Of a stretch of DNA of 64,000 nt, positions 56,298-64,000 are shown piece after piece; position 1 is the stretch's first letter, and each line of letters opens with the position of its first letter. A program made the position numbers and the translations under genes. The DNA is taken from positions 124,001 through 188,000 of the forward strand of contig CAJTDN010000006.1 in assembly GCA_910574865.1 (NCBI GenBank), read 5' to 3'. A model generated the notes under the pieces. That model did not search any database, was not told the DNA's origin, and saw only the letters and a program-made list of their open reading frames with translations. Source of the stretch: Lachnospiraceae bacterium. GTDB lineage: Bacteria > Bacillota > Clostridia > Lachnospirales > Lachnospiraceae.

Positions 56298-57707
56298 ATG
56301 GAATGGGGTACACTATTATCTACCAGGAGGAGCCGTCCGGGAAGGAACCTTTCCGGCAGGTCTTCGGATTTGCGCAGCGAGTTTGAAAAGGATTATCACC
56401 GTATCATAGGGAGCGCGTCATTTCGCCGCCTGCAGGACAAGACGCAGGTTTTTCCGTTGGACCAGAGCGATTTTATCCGCACGAGGCTGACGCATTCCTT
56501 GGAGGTTTCCTCATTCGGGAAATCTTTGGGACAAAACATCGGCGAACATATTTTAACGCACCGTCCGGATTCCGGCTTCACCCCGCAGATGAAAGAGGAC
56601 GTTTGCCATATTTTACAGTGCGCGGGCCTGATTCACGACATTGGAAACCCGCCGTTCGGGCATTTCGGCGAGTCGGCAATCCGCGACTGGTTTTTGCGGA
56701 ACCTCGGGTCGCTCAAGTTTGAGGGAAAATCGGTGGAGGGGCTCCTGACCAGGCAGATGAAGGAGGACTTTTACCATTTTGAAGGAAACGCGCAGGCGCT
56801 TCGGCTGGTGACGAAGCTGCATTACCTGGTTGACGAGCATGGGATGAACTTGACCTATGCCTTGTTGAACACGGTGATTAAGTATCCGGTTTCGTCCGTC
56901 GGAATCGACTTGTCCACGGGAAACATCAAGGACAAGAAAATGGGTTATTATTATGCCGACAAGGAGATTTTCGAGGAAATTTCGGCCGCGACCGGGGCGA
57001 AAGGCAGCCGCCACCCGCTGACGTACATATTGGAGGCGGCGGACGACCTGGCATATAAGACGGCCGACATCGAGGACGCTTTCGTGAAGGGCTGTTTTTC
57101 CTACCACATGTTGTTGCGGGAATTGGAGACGTTGGACGGGGACGGTCTGGCGAAGCGGTTCGACGCGGCCGGGAAGTTGCGCCAGTTGTACGACAGGGGC
57201 GTGTCCCAAGGGGTGAAAAGTCCGGAGAGTTATGCGATTAAGAACTGGATCGTGCGGGTGCAGGCGATTTTGATTGGTTGCATAACGTCCGGTTTTACGT
57301 CCAATTATGACGCCATCATGGACGGGGAGTACAAACATGACTTGTTCCATGGCACCGACGGGGAAGGGCTGATGGAGCTGCTGGGGGATGTCGCCTACCG
57401 CTACGTGTTTTCTTCGGACATGATTTACCGCCAGGAGGTCAGCGAGGCCGTGATCCTGGACTTCCTCATGGACAAACTTGTGCAGGCCGTTTTGTATTAT
57501 GACACGGGACGCGAGCAAACCCCGCTTGACAAGCGGATCGTGTCGGTGATTTCGGACAATTACCGGATGGCATACCGGACACAGGCGGAAGGGAAAAGTG
57601 AAGCGGAGAAATTGTACCTCCGCCTCTTGTTGGTGACTGATTACGTGTGCGGGATGACGGACAGCTACGCGAAACGGCTGTACCAGGAACTACGAGGAAT
57701 CATATGA
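56298..57707 (+). CDS. dgt: Deoxyguanosinetriphosphate triphosphohydrolase (dGTPase)
   Basis: 469 residues, the long type. RRLQDKTQVFPLDQSDFIRT, then RLTHSLEVSSFG holds the first histidine, and the HD pair is in CAGLIHDIGNPPFGHFGE. The aspartate that closes the HD site is in LEAADDLAYKTADIEDAF. It removes triphosphate from dGTP and controls dNTP levels or phage replication. ATG at 56298 has a weak site. A palindrome of the CATGCTTGCATG family starts at its stop codon. Confidence 0.95.
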   Translation: MEWGTLLSTRRSRPGRNLSGRSSDLRSEFEKDYHRIIGSASFRRLQDKTQVFPLDQSDFIRTRLTHSLEVSSFGKSLGQNIGEHILTHRPDSGFTPQMKEDVCHILQCAGLIHDIGNPPFGHFGESAIRDWFLRNLGSLKFEGKSVEGLLTRQMKEDFYHFEGNAQALRLVTKLHYLVDEHGMNLTYALLNTVIKYPVSSVGIDLSTGNIKDKKMGYYYADKEIFEEISAATGAKGSRHPLTYILEAADDLAYKTADIEDAFVKGCFSYHMLLRELETLDGDGLAKRFDAAGKLRQLYDRGVSQGVKSPESYAIKNWIVRVQAILIGCITSGFTSNYDAIMDGEYKHDLFHGTDGEGLMELLGDVAYRYVFSSDMIYRQEVSEAVILDFLMDKLVQAVLYYDTGREQTPLDKRIVSVISDNYRMAYRTQAEGKSEAEKLYLRLLLVTDYVCGMTDSYAKRLYQELRGII

Positions 57708-57770
57708 TGACACCAGGCTCTCAAAGTCATGCTTTTCATGCTTGCATGAAAAAGCATGACTTTGAGAGCC
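57707..57770 (+). repeat. CATGCTTGCATG palindrome family, copy 2
   Basis: GATGACACCAGGCTCTCAAAG, minus its last base, leads into GTCATGCTTTTCATGC, TTGCATGAAAAAGCATGAC and TTTGAGAGCC. The stem is almost perfect over 26 bases. The apex and the CAAAG/CTTTG step match the copies at 35831 and 60384, while the flanking stem bases are different on both arms. Confidence 0.7.
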
Positions 57771-57771
57771 G

Positions 57772-57970
57772 CCCAAACATGAGGACGTAGCCCGTCAGGG
57801 CGGAGTCCGAATGTTTGCCGAATTGCGTGAGCACGAAGTGCGTAGCAATTCGGGGGTGTCATCATGGTGGATAGAAAGACCCAAACATGAGGGCGCAGCC
57901 CGTCAGGGCGGAGTCCGAATGTTTGCCGAATTGCGTGAGCACAAAGTGCGTAGCAATTCGGGGGTGTCAT
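57772..57970 (+). repeat. Direct repeat, two units of about 90 bp (108-bp spacing)
   Basis: CCCAAACATGAGG, then CCCGTCAGGGCGGAGTCCGA and a hairpin GAATTGC...GTGCGTAGCAATTC (57820-57851 and 57928-57959) occur twice with few differences. The GAATTGC hairpin recurs alone at 60508-60539. The repeat fills the space between dgt and the convergent DUF6128 gene. Confidence 0.75.
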
Positions 57971-59199
57971 GGTCTGTTCGTGCCGCGTGCGGCCGGAATG
58001 CGGATTTCGCAACACCAGTATCCAAAGGTGCCGTAGTTGTTTTGCTCTTCACTGGTAAGCTGCATGTTGTCGTTGTATTCGTCCGTGAACTTTGGGAACC
58101 CGAATAAACTGGCGGCATGTGATTCGCGGGCGCTGTAGATGCCGGGAACTCCAACCAGGTAATAACCATCTTTTTCGACGAGGAGAAGATGGTTATAATT
58201 GTAATAGCCGTGCATGAGGAAGCTGTTGTTGGACAAGTTCCAGTATTTGCGGGGGAGGATGCGCAACTCCTGGCGGCTGATTTTCCGTATGCCCTGTTTT
58301 GTGGCGGAAGCTTTTCGTGCCATTGTCTCGGCTGGGACGGCGGTTGGCACGTCATTTTCCATTGGCGTTGCCATGGTAGGAATACCGGGCGTCTCTTCTT
58401 GGGGTGGCGTGGTGGCGGTTTCAGGTGCGTTTTTCATCGTTACCGTGGTGGCAGTTTCGGGTGCACGTTCCACCGTTGGAGTGGCGGCGGTTTCGGGTGC
58501 ACGTTCCACCGTTGGAGTGGCGGCGGTTTCAGGTGCGTTTTTCATCGTTACCGTGGCGGCAGTTTCGGGTGCACGTTCCGCCCGTGTCGCGGTGGCAGTT
58601 TCGGGTGCACGTTCCACCGTTGGAGTGGCGGCAGTTTCGGGTGCACGTTCCACTTGTGTCGTGGCGGCGATTTCGGATGTATGTTCCACTGGTGTCGTGG
58701 CGGGAGCGGCCGCAATGTTTTTCGTTGGTTCTGGAGCAGGAACGGTGCTGGCATCCTCCGCGGATGCCATGGTAGGGACGGCCCTGGTCTCATCCTTCCG
58801 GGCCATCGGTTCGGCATCTTCCAAAAAGTGGAGCGACTGGGGATGGAACGTCGTATTTGGCATCGTGGCGGCAACCATGTTGCCGTCGGGAAGGGTAAGG
58901 AAGAACCCGCCAACTTCGGGGAGCGTGCCGTGATTTGCAAATAGCGTTTCAGGGATGTCATACTTGGCAAAGACGGCGTTCGTCTTGGTGACGATGTCGG
59001 AGAGCGGCACGGCCAGAAGCCGGTCGTCTTTGGGGTAGAACGCGCCGAGTTTTAACGTGTCGCCTTGGGATACGGGGATGTTGCGAATGTGCAATTCTAT
59101 TGAGCAGGCCGAAAACCGGCTGTTCAATTTCAGGAAACCTACGTTGCAGGGCGGGCGCCCTGGCGTATAATGATAAAAATAAAAGGTTCCGGGATTCAT
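57967..59199 (-). CDS. DUF6128-like protein with decapeptide repeats
   Basis: 410 residues. The N-terminal domain (CNVGFLKLNSRFSACSIELH) and the C-terminal domain (LRILPRKYWNLSNNSFLMHG, YYNYNHLLLV, YLVGVPGIYSARESHAASLF) fit a family found mainly in Lachnospiraceae (DUF6128). Between them, residues 140-300 carry about ten repeats of VERAPETAATPT type, a Thr/Ala/Pro/Glu spacer that is coded by a degenerate 30-36-bp minisatellite. No signal peptide appears with the start at 59199, which follows GGAGGTAGCC. The function is unknown. Confidence 0.75.
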   Translation of the reverse strand: MNPGTFYFYHYTPGRPPCNVGFLKLNSRFSACSIELHIRNIPVSQGDTLKLGAFYPKDDRLLAVPLSDIVTKTNAVFAKYDIPETLFANHGTLPEVGGFFLTLPDGNMVAATMPNTTFHPQSLHFLEDAEPMARKDETRAVPTMASAEDASTVPAPEPTKNIAAAPATTPVEHTSEIAATTQVERAPETAATPTVERAPETATATRAERAPETAATVTMKNAPETAATPTVERAPETAATPTVERAPETATTVTMKNAPETATTPPQEETPGIPTMATPMENDVPTAVPAETMARKASATKQGIRKISRQELRILPRKYWNLSNNSFLMHGYYNYNHLLLVEKDGYYLVGVPGIYSARESHAASLFGFPKFTDEYNDNMQLTSEEQNNYGTFGYWCCEIRIPAARGTNRP

Positions 59200-59285
59200 G
59201 GCTACCTCCGGGGAAAATATTTTTCTAAATACAATGTATGCCATGACGAGGGAAAAAAGAACGAATGGAAAAGGTGGGCTCATTT

Positions 59286-60380
59286 ATGAAAAAGAAAGTT
59301 TTGAAGGGGTGTCTGGGGGTTGCCGGCGCCGCCGTCCTGGCAATCGTGGTTTATGTCGGGTACGTGTTCGCGACATATTACCGGTTGGAGGACAATCTGG
59401 AAATCGGCGTGGAACGTTCCGGCCAGGGTGCGGCTTGCGAGGTGGCGGAGATTGGGGAACATTACCTCGTGGTGTCGGCCAATATTGGTTTTGGCGCGTA
59501 TAGTGACGACTATTCCTTTTTTATGGATGGCGGAGAGGAAAGCCGCGCGCGCTCAAAGGAGGCGGTAGTGGAGAATGTTTCTGGTTCCGTGGGGGCGGCT
59601 GCCGGGCAAAACCCGGACATTTTGCTGTTGCAGGAAGTGGACACGGACGGGACGAGAAGCTGGCATGTGGACGAGAAAGAAGTGATTATACGCGAACTTG
59701 CCAAACATGAAATGGAAGACGTGGACTATACGTACGCGCAAAATTATGACAGTCCATATTTGTTTTATCCCGTTTTGCAGCCGCACGGGAGCAACAAGGC
59801 GGGAATCGTCACTGTTTCCGTCATGGAAATGTCAAACGGTGTTCGTCGTTCACTGCCAATTGAGGGCGGGGTCATGAAATTTTTGGATTTGGACCGTTGT
59901 TACAGCAAGCAACGGATAAAGACGGATAACGGGAAGGAACTGGTCGTGTACAACCTTCACTTGTCCGCGTACACGTCCGACCCGTCAACGGCCACCAACC
60001 AGTTGCTGCTACTCTTTGACGACATGGTTGATGAGTACGAAAAGGGGAATTACGTAATTGGAGGCGGTGATTTTAATAAGGATTTGCTGGGAAATTCTTC
60101 GGACTATTTTGAGTGCGGGGAATTGGAGGACAACTGGGCGCAGCCCATTCCGGAAGAACTGGTTCCCGGGGAAATCCAGTTGGTTGCGCCGCTTGATGAA
60201 AGCAGGCCGGTGCCGTCCTGCCGTAATGCGGATTCGCCTTACGGCGAGGACAGTTTCGTGCTGACGGTGGATGGTTTCCTGGCCTCCGCCAATGTGGAGG
60301 TGGTCGAGGCCGAGGTGGTTGACACCGGTTTCAAATGGAGCGACCACAATCCCGTTTACATGGAATTTATTTTGAAATAA
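59286..60380 (+). CDS. Endonuclease/exonuclease/phosphatase-fold protein, membrane-anchored
   Basis: 364 residues. An N-terminal hydrophobic helix (VAGAAVLAIVVYVGYVFATY) anchors it. The EEP fold shows LLLQEVDTDG (catalytic Glu), VVYNLHLSAY, YVIGGGDFNKD (the GDFN Asp/Asn pair) and FKWSDHNPVYMEF (final SDH), so the active site is complete. It may be an extracellular nuclease or phosphodiesterase. ATG at 59286 follows AAAAGGTGGG. It is divergent from the DUF6128 gene. Confidence 0.88.
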   Translation: MKKKVLKGCLGVAGAAVLAIVVYVGYVFATYYRLEDNLEIGVERSGQGAACEVAEIGEHYLVVSANIGFGAYSDDYSFFMDGGEESRARSKEAVVENVSGSVGAAAGQNPDILLLQEVDTDGTRSWHVDEKEVIIRELAKHEMEDVDYTYAQNYDSPYLFYPVLQPHGSNKAGIVTVSVMEMSNGVRRSLPIEGGVMKFLDLDRCYSKQRIKTDNGKELVVYNLHLSAYTSDPSTATNQLLLLFDDMVDEYEKGNYVIGGGDFNKDLLGNSSDYFECGELEDNWAQPIPEELVPGEIQLVAPLDESRPVPSCRNADSPYGEDSFVLTVDGFLASANVEVVEAEVVDTGFKWSDHNPVYMEFILK

Positions 60381-60383
60381 GGT

Positions 60384-60449
60384 GATGATACCAGGGTCAA
60401 AAGGCCATGTATGACATGCTTGCATGTCAATACATGGCTTTGGGACCCG
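60384..60449 (+). repeat. GATACCAGGGTCAAAAGG palindrome family, copy 3
   Basis: GATGATACCAGGGTCAAAAG, then GCCATGTATGACATGC and TTGCATGTCAATACATGGC with TTTGGGACCC form a long hairpin nearly identical to 35831-35899. The two arms change together at GTCATG/CATGG and GATACCC/GGGACCC. Confidence 0.7.
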
Positions 60450-60507
60450 TAAAACACCGAAAAGTAGCCATTTTTCGTAGAAAAATGAGTGGATTTGAGG
60501 TGTTTTA

Positions 60508-60539
60508 GAATTGCGGGAGCACGAAGTGCGTAGCAATTC
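60508..60539 (+). repeat. GAATTGC hairpin, third copy
   Basis: GAATTGCGGGAGCACGAAGT and GCGTAGCAATTC repeat the hairpin of 57820-57851 and 57928-57959. The rest of 60450-60593 contains no gene. Confidence 0.6.
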
Positions 60540-60593
60540 GTGGGTATCACGGGGGCAAAAGGCCCTGTATTTCCTGCCCGTACGTTCGGGGCG

Positions 60594-61853
60594 TTATGTT
60601 TTGGCAATTTGAAAGATTTCCACGCTGCGCTTTAGGATTCCTTTCATGTGGGCGATAGCCGTCCCGTAATTGGTAACTGGCACCTTTTGGTCGGCGGCGC
60701 ATTTTAGGCGGTACTTCATTTCCCGCTCGTTTAACGTGCAGCCGCCGCAGTGGATGACCAGGCGGTATGCGCCCAGGTCCGCCGGGAACTCGCCGCCGCT
60801 GGTGAAGTGGAATTGTAAGTCCCGTCCGCTATGCTTTCGAATCCAGCCTGGCAGTTTGACCGTGCCGATGTCGTTGCATTGGCGGTGGTGCGTGCAGCCC
60901 TCGCAGATTAAAATCTGGTCGCCGTCGTTTAACGCATCCAGTACCTTTGCGCCCTGCACGACGGTTTCCAGGTTGCCCTTATAACGCGCGAACAAAATGG
61001 AGAAGGATGTCAATGGAACGTCGACCGGCACGATTTTGGCCACTTCTTCAAAGGCCTGGCTGTCGGTGATGACCAGGCTTGGTTTTTGTGCCAGCTTTTG
61101 TAGGATCCCGGCCAGTTCTGTTTCCTTTGCCACGACGGACACGGCCCCGGCTTCCAAAAGGTCGCGGATGACCTGCTGTTGCGGGAGGATAAGGCGGCCT
61201 TTGGGGGCGGCCGAGTCGATGGGAACCACCAGCACGACGAAGTCCAAAGGATGCGCCAAGTCCCGGACGACGTGCCGTTCGTTCATTTCTTCGGGAACCA
61301 GGCGGGCAATCCGCTCTTTCAATTCTTGAATGTTTTCGCCGGTGGCGGCGCTGGCCAGGATACAATTTTCATCAACAAGGAGGTTGTTTCCATGTACCAT
61401 GTCGGCAGAGGGCGCCTTTTCAAAAGGGCGGCCGCCCTTGCCGCCTGATGCCTGCGGTAGCAGGTCGGCCTTGTTGAAGACGATGACGTAGGGAATCTTT
61501 TTTTCCCGTATGAGGCGCAGGATGCCGTCATCTTCGGTTGTCATGCCCTCGCACGCGTCCACCACCAACAAGGCGATGTCGGTCTTGTTTAAAACCTGCC
61601 GGGTTTTTTGGACGCGCAGCGCGCCCAACTCACCGTCGTCGTCCAACCCGGGCGTGTCAATCATCACGACTGGGCCGAGCGGCAAAAGTTCCATCGCTTT
61701 TTGGACGGGGTCGGTGGTCGTCCCCTTGACATCGGAGACGATGGCCAGGCTCTGCCCTGTGAGCGCGTTGACCAGGCTGGACTTGCCGGCGTTGCGCCGC
61801 CCGAAAATCCCGATATGCGTGCGGTTGGCGGAAGGTGTAGTGTTCAAACTCAT
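60594..61853 (-). CDS. hydF: [FeFe]-hydrogenase maturation GTPase HydF
   Basis: 419 residues. The G domain has GRRNAGKSSL (P-loop), MIDTPGLDDD and VFNKADLL. The dimerisation part follows. The C-terminal iron-sulfur binding set is CEGCTHHRQC, then VIHCGGCTLN, matching the HydF C-x-H...HCxxC pattern. It is the scaffold on which the 2Fe subcluster is built before transfer to the hydrogenase. ATG at 61853 follows GGGGAGGGAC; the frame open to 61904 crosses into the hydG end. It lies 16 bases after hydG. Confidence 0.96.
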   Translation of the reverse strand: MSLNTTPSANRTHIGIFGRRNAGKSSLVNALTGQSLAIVSDVKGTTTDPVQKAMELLPLGPVVMIDTPGLDDDGELGALRVQKTRQVLNKTDIALLVVDACEGMTTEDDGILRLIREKKIPYVIVFNKADLLPQASGGKGGRPFEKAPSADMVHGNNLLVDENCILASAATGENIQELKERIARLVPEEMNERHVVRDLAHPLDFVVLVVPIDSAAPKGRLILPQQQVIRDLLEAGAVSVVAKETELAGILQKLAQKPSLVITDSQAFEEVAKIVPVDVPLTSFSILFARYKGNLETVVQGAKVLDALNDGDQILICEGCTHHRQCNDIGTVKLPGWIRKHSGRDLQFHFTSGGEFPADLGAYRLVIHCGGCTLNEREMKYRLKCAADQKVPVTNYGTAIAHMKGILKRSVEIFQIAKT

Positions 61854-61869
61854 GATAAATGTCCCTCCC

Positions 61870-63291
61870 CTAGAATCGGAAATCCCTTCGGTTGTCTTTT
61901 TCAATCAGCCGCAGGTTTTCCAGCACGATGTTCCGCGCTTTTTCATTCGGGACGTTTAGCACCTCTTTTTCAATCAGGCGGTCACCGATGGCCTTTGTTT
62001 CCGGCGCGGCGTAATCCATCAAGTATTCCTTCAATGTCATCAGCGCGTTGGGATGGCAGCAGTTTTGAATCTGCCCGCTCTTGCAAAGCGACATGAAGCG
62101 GTCCCCGGTGCGCCCTTCCCGGTAACATGCCGTGCAGAAGCTGGGAATGTAGCCCATCTCCATCAGCCAGCGCACGACCTCGTCGAGGGAGCGCGTGTCG
62201 CTGACGTCGAACTGCTCCGACTTGGCATCCTCCGGCTCCGGTTCGTAATAGCCGCCCACGCTGGTGCGGGAACCGCCGCTAATCTGGGAAATACCGAGGT
62301 GCAGGACGCGTTCCCTGGTCTTCTGGTTCTCCCTCGTGGAAATAATCATGCCGGTGTATGGCACGGCAATGCGGATGCAGGCCACCAGCTTGGCAAAAAT
62401 ATCGTCGTCGATGCCATTGTCAAACTGGTCCGGGTCAATGTCGTCGGCCCGTTTCAGCCTCGGCACGCTGATGGTGTGCGGCCCCACGCCAAAGGCGGCC
62501 TCAAGATGTTCCGCGTGCATCAAAAGCCCGGCGAACTCGTAACGGTATTTGTCCAAACCGAAAAGCACGCCCACGCCCACGTCGTCAATGCCGCCCTCCA
62601 TGGCACGGTCCATGGCTTCCGTGTGGTAATCGTAATCGTGTTTCGGCCCCGTGGGATGGAGCTGCAGGTAGCTTTCCTTGTGGTAGGTCTCCTGGAACAA
62701 AATGTAGGTGCCGATGCCAGCCTCCTTCAACAGCCGGTAATTGTCCACGGTGGTGGCGGCGATGTTGATGTTGACACGGCGGATTGCCCCGTTTTTATGC
62801 TTGATGCCGTAAATCGTGTCAATGCATTTTAAATAATATTCCATCGTGTTGTGGACCGGGTCCTCCCCGGCCTCCAAGGCCAGCCGCTTGTGTCCCATGT
62901 CCTGCAGGGCGACGACCTCCCGCCGGATTTCCTCTTGTGTCAGCTGCTTGCGTGCAATGTGCTTGTTTTTGGCATGGTAAGGGCAGTAGGTACAGCCGTT
63001 GACACAATAATTGGACAAGTAGAGCGGGGCGAACATGACGATGCGGTTTCCGTAGAAATCCTTTTTAATCTGCTCGGCCAGCCTGAAAATTTCCTCGTTC
63101 TTTTCCGGAATGTCGCAGGCCAAAAGCACGGATGCCTCACGGTGCGACAGCCCCTTGCGCAGTTTCGCCTTTTCAATCAGGGCGTCAATCAGTTCGAGGT
63201 TGTCCTTGTTCTCGTCCGCGTAGGAGAGCGTTTCCAGAATCTCCCCGTGGTTGATAAAATCTTCCGCATGTTTTGAATTCACGTCATACAT
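61870..63291 (-). CDS. hydG: [FeFe]-hydrogenase maturation radical SAM tyrosine lyase HydG
   Basis: 473 residues. The radical SAM motif is CVNGCTYCPYH (CxxxCxxC with HydG context), and the C-terminal cluster motif is CTACYREGRTGDRFMSLCKS, which holds the second Fe-S cluster. It cleaves tyrosine to make the CO and cyanide ligands of the H-cluster. ATG at 63291 has AGGAGGAGGATT. The hydE gene, needed for the dithiolate bridge, is not in this window and may lie to the right. Confidence 0.97.
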   Translation of the reverse strand: MYDVNSKHAEDFINHGEILETLSYADENKDNLELIDALIEKAKLRKGLSHREASVLLACDIPEKNEEIFRLAEQIKKDFYGNRIVMFAPLYLSNYCVNGCTYCPYHAKNKHIARKQLTQEEIRREVVALQDMGHKRLALEAGEDPVHNTMEYYLKCIDTIYGIKHKNGAIRRVNINIAATTVDNYRLLKEAGIGTYILFQETYHKESYLQLHPTGPKHDYDYHTEAMDRAMEGGIDDVGVGVLFGLDKYRYEFAGLLMHAEHLEAAFGVGPHTISVPRLKRADDIDPDQFDNGIDDDIFAKLVACIRIAVPYTGMIISTRENQKTRERVLHLGISQISGGSRTSVGGYYEPEPEDAKSEQFDVSDTRSLDEVVRWLMEMGYIPSFCTACYREGRTGDRFMSLCKSGQIQNCCHPNALMTLKEYLMDYAAPETKAIGDRLIEKEVLNVPNEKARNIVLENLRLIEKDNRRDFRF

Positions 63292-63308
63292 AATAAAATC
63301 CTCCTCCT

Positions 63309-63519
63309 ATGAGCACTTGGCATCCGTCCTTAGGATGCTTAGTGCGAATGGACTCCGCGCACCTTGGCGAGGCGTGGCCGAGGCTAGTTAAGCGGAGTAA
63401 CCTTGCGTCCAGGCACTTGGCATCCGTCCTTAGGATGCTTAGTGCGAATGGACTCCGCGCACCTTGGCGAGGCGTGGCCGAGGCTAGTTAAGCGGAGTAA
63501 CCTTGCGTCCAGGCACTTA
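63309..63519 (+). repeat. Two-hairpin extragenic repeat, two tandem copies (100-bp period) plus stub
   Basis: Units start at 63313, 63413 and, as a stub, 63513. Hairpin 1 is GAGCACTTGGCATCC, loop, GGATGCTTAGTGCGA. Hairpin 2 is ACTCCGCGCACCTTGGCGAGG, less its last base, with GCGGAGT. The stub GCACTTAGTATTTGG runs into the stop codon of the TM1266-like gene. Confidence 0.8.
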
Positions 63520-63762
63520 GTATTTGGCATATATGGTTTTTGTGCTTACCCCGGGCAGCATTCCCAGTTTGCCGGACAAGGCGCTGATCACGTCTCCCGG
63601 CGCGTCCAGGGCGACGCTGATGATGGACAGATCCTTTTCCCGATAGGGGATGCCCATCCGTCCGATAATGTATTGCCCATACTGGCTGAGCAGGTGGTTG
63701 AGCTCGTCCACGGAATCGTGGCTGTTTAGGACGATGCCGACGAGGGCAATCCTTGTATCCAT
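63517..63762 (-). CDS. TM1266 family iron-only hydrogenase system regulator
   Basis: 81 residues, ACT-like ferredoxin fold: RIALVGIVLNSHDSVDELNH, then YGQYIIGRMGIPYREKDLSI and DAPGDVISALSGKLGMLPGV. This small putative regulator accompanies hydE/F/G clusters. ATG at 63762 follows AAGGAGAATGAC; the open frame further right is not conserved. Its stop overlaps the hairpin-repeat stub. Confidence 0.88.
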   Translation of the reverse strand: MDTRIALVGIVLNSHDSVDELNHLLSQYGQYIIGRMGIPYREKDLSIISVALDAPGDVISALSGKLGMLPGVSTKTIYAKY

Positions 63763-63782
63763 GTCATTCTCCTTTCTGAACA

Positions 63783-63908
63783 AAGAGTTTCGCCTGCGAA
63801 ACTCTTGCGCCGGGCGCGGCCGCATGAGCGACAAAGTTCTCTTCGCGTCCGTGCGCATCCTCCCGTAGGGTTTTGTGGTGGGGGAACGATGTTTCCACCA
63901 TCACAAAA
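63783..63908. repeat. Two strong palindromes right of the TM1266-like gene
   Basis: AAGAGTTTCGCCTGCGAAAC with TCTT (63783-63806) is a perfect hairpin. TTTTGTGGTGGGGGAA with TTCCACCATCACAAAA (63870-63908) is an 8- to 14-bp stem. Neither has a T-run. No gene is recognised between 63763 and the window end at 64000. Confidence 0.55.
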
Positions 63909-64000
63909 ATGCCCATGCCAGAAAATGGGTTCTGACAAGGACATCATGAAAAACGCAGATACGCGATTTGCACTCCCCGCATGTTTAAGAACGGAAAAGT

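Noticed and set aside
63763-64000. Start of hydE or another gene at the right edge
   Set aside because: No frame with a ribosome site and family motif is visible in the last 240 bases.

Overview
The window looks like chromosomal DNA of an anaerobic, low-branching Firmicute of the Clostridia, most likely Lachnospiraceae. The evidence is [FeFe]-hydrogenase maturation genes (hydF, hydG, TM1266-type regulator), a flavodiiron protein and a rubredoxin-fused flavin reductase for oxygen defence, a DUF6128-type protein typical of that family, oligopeptide uptake under sigma-54, and a class II PurF-like protein of clostridial type. There is no rRNA. One tRNA-Gly(UCC) is present.

Layout. 1-8.5 kb is an AT-rich accessory patch. 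It holds three decayed large serine recombinases, a partial DHFR/RibD-type reductase, a GNAT acetyltransferase, a CPBP protease, a WYL regulator with a GyrI-like target, and an ABC-F ribosome-protection gene behind a leader-peptide attenuator. 8.8-18 kb is host core: uraA-upp, HIT, HD hydrolase, RNase HI, aldo/keto reductase with ferredoxin domain, flavodiiron protein, two paralogous XRE regulators and a dead IclR gene. 18,136-27,423 is a complete integrated element bounded by a perfect 32-bp direct repeat. It encodes a tyrosine integrase, CI/Cro-like switch, RepA-like helicase with iterons, HK97-type capsid, DUF4355 scaffold and a sigma-70 factor, plus a probable type I toxin-antitoxin, but no portal, terminase or tail. 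27.7-41.5 kb is again host: phosphopantetheinyl transferase, two MATE pumps, endonuclease III, M18 aminopeptidase, M50 protease, a zinc-ribbon protein with a 36-bp minisatellite, a PurF-like protein, a group II intron remnant and a large double hydrolase. 41.9-52.2 kb is a sigma-54 module: a -24/-12 promoter, a five-gene peptide ABC transporter, an MFS carrier, a PrpR-type enhancer-binding protein and rpoN itself. 52.6-64 kb contains the tRNA, a flavin reductase-rubredoxin, an MBL hydrolase, a regulator, dGTPase, DUF6128, an EEP phosphatase and the hydF-hydG-TM1266 cluster.

The intergenic DNA is unusually rich in repeats. A 148-bp MITE occurs twice (33.8 and 41.6 kb), each copy with its own perfect 8-bp target duplication. 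A two-hairpin element occurs at 11.0, 18.0 and 63.3 kb, with a partial copy at 30.1 kb, and its stems change in a compensating way. There are also several smaller palindrome families.

The most interesting system is the 9.3-kb capsid-bearing element. It appears able to integrate, replicate and build a shell, and it carries its own sigma factor in the structural operon, but has no visible packaging or tail genes. This suggests a phage satellite or a new kind of capsid-encoding mobile element. All functional calls come from reading the sequence; no database search was run.
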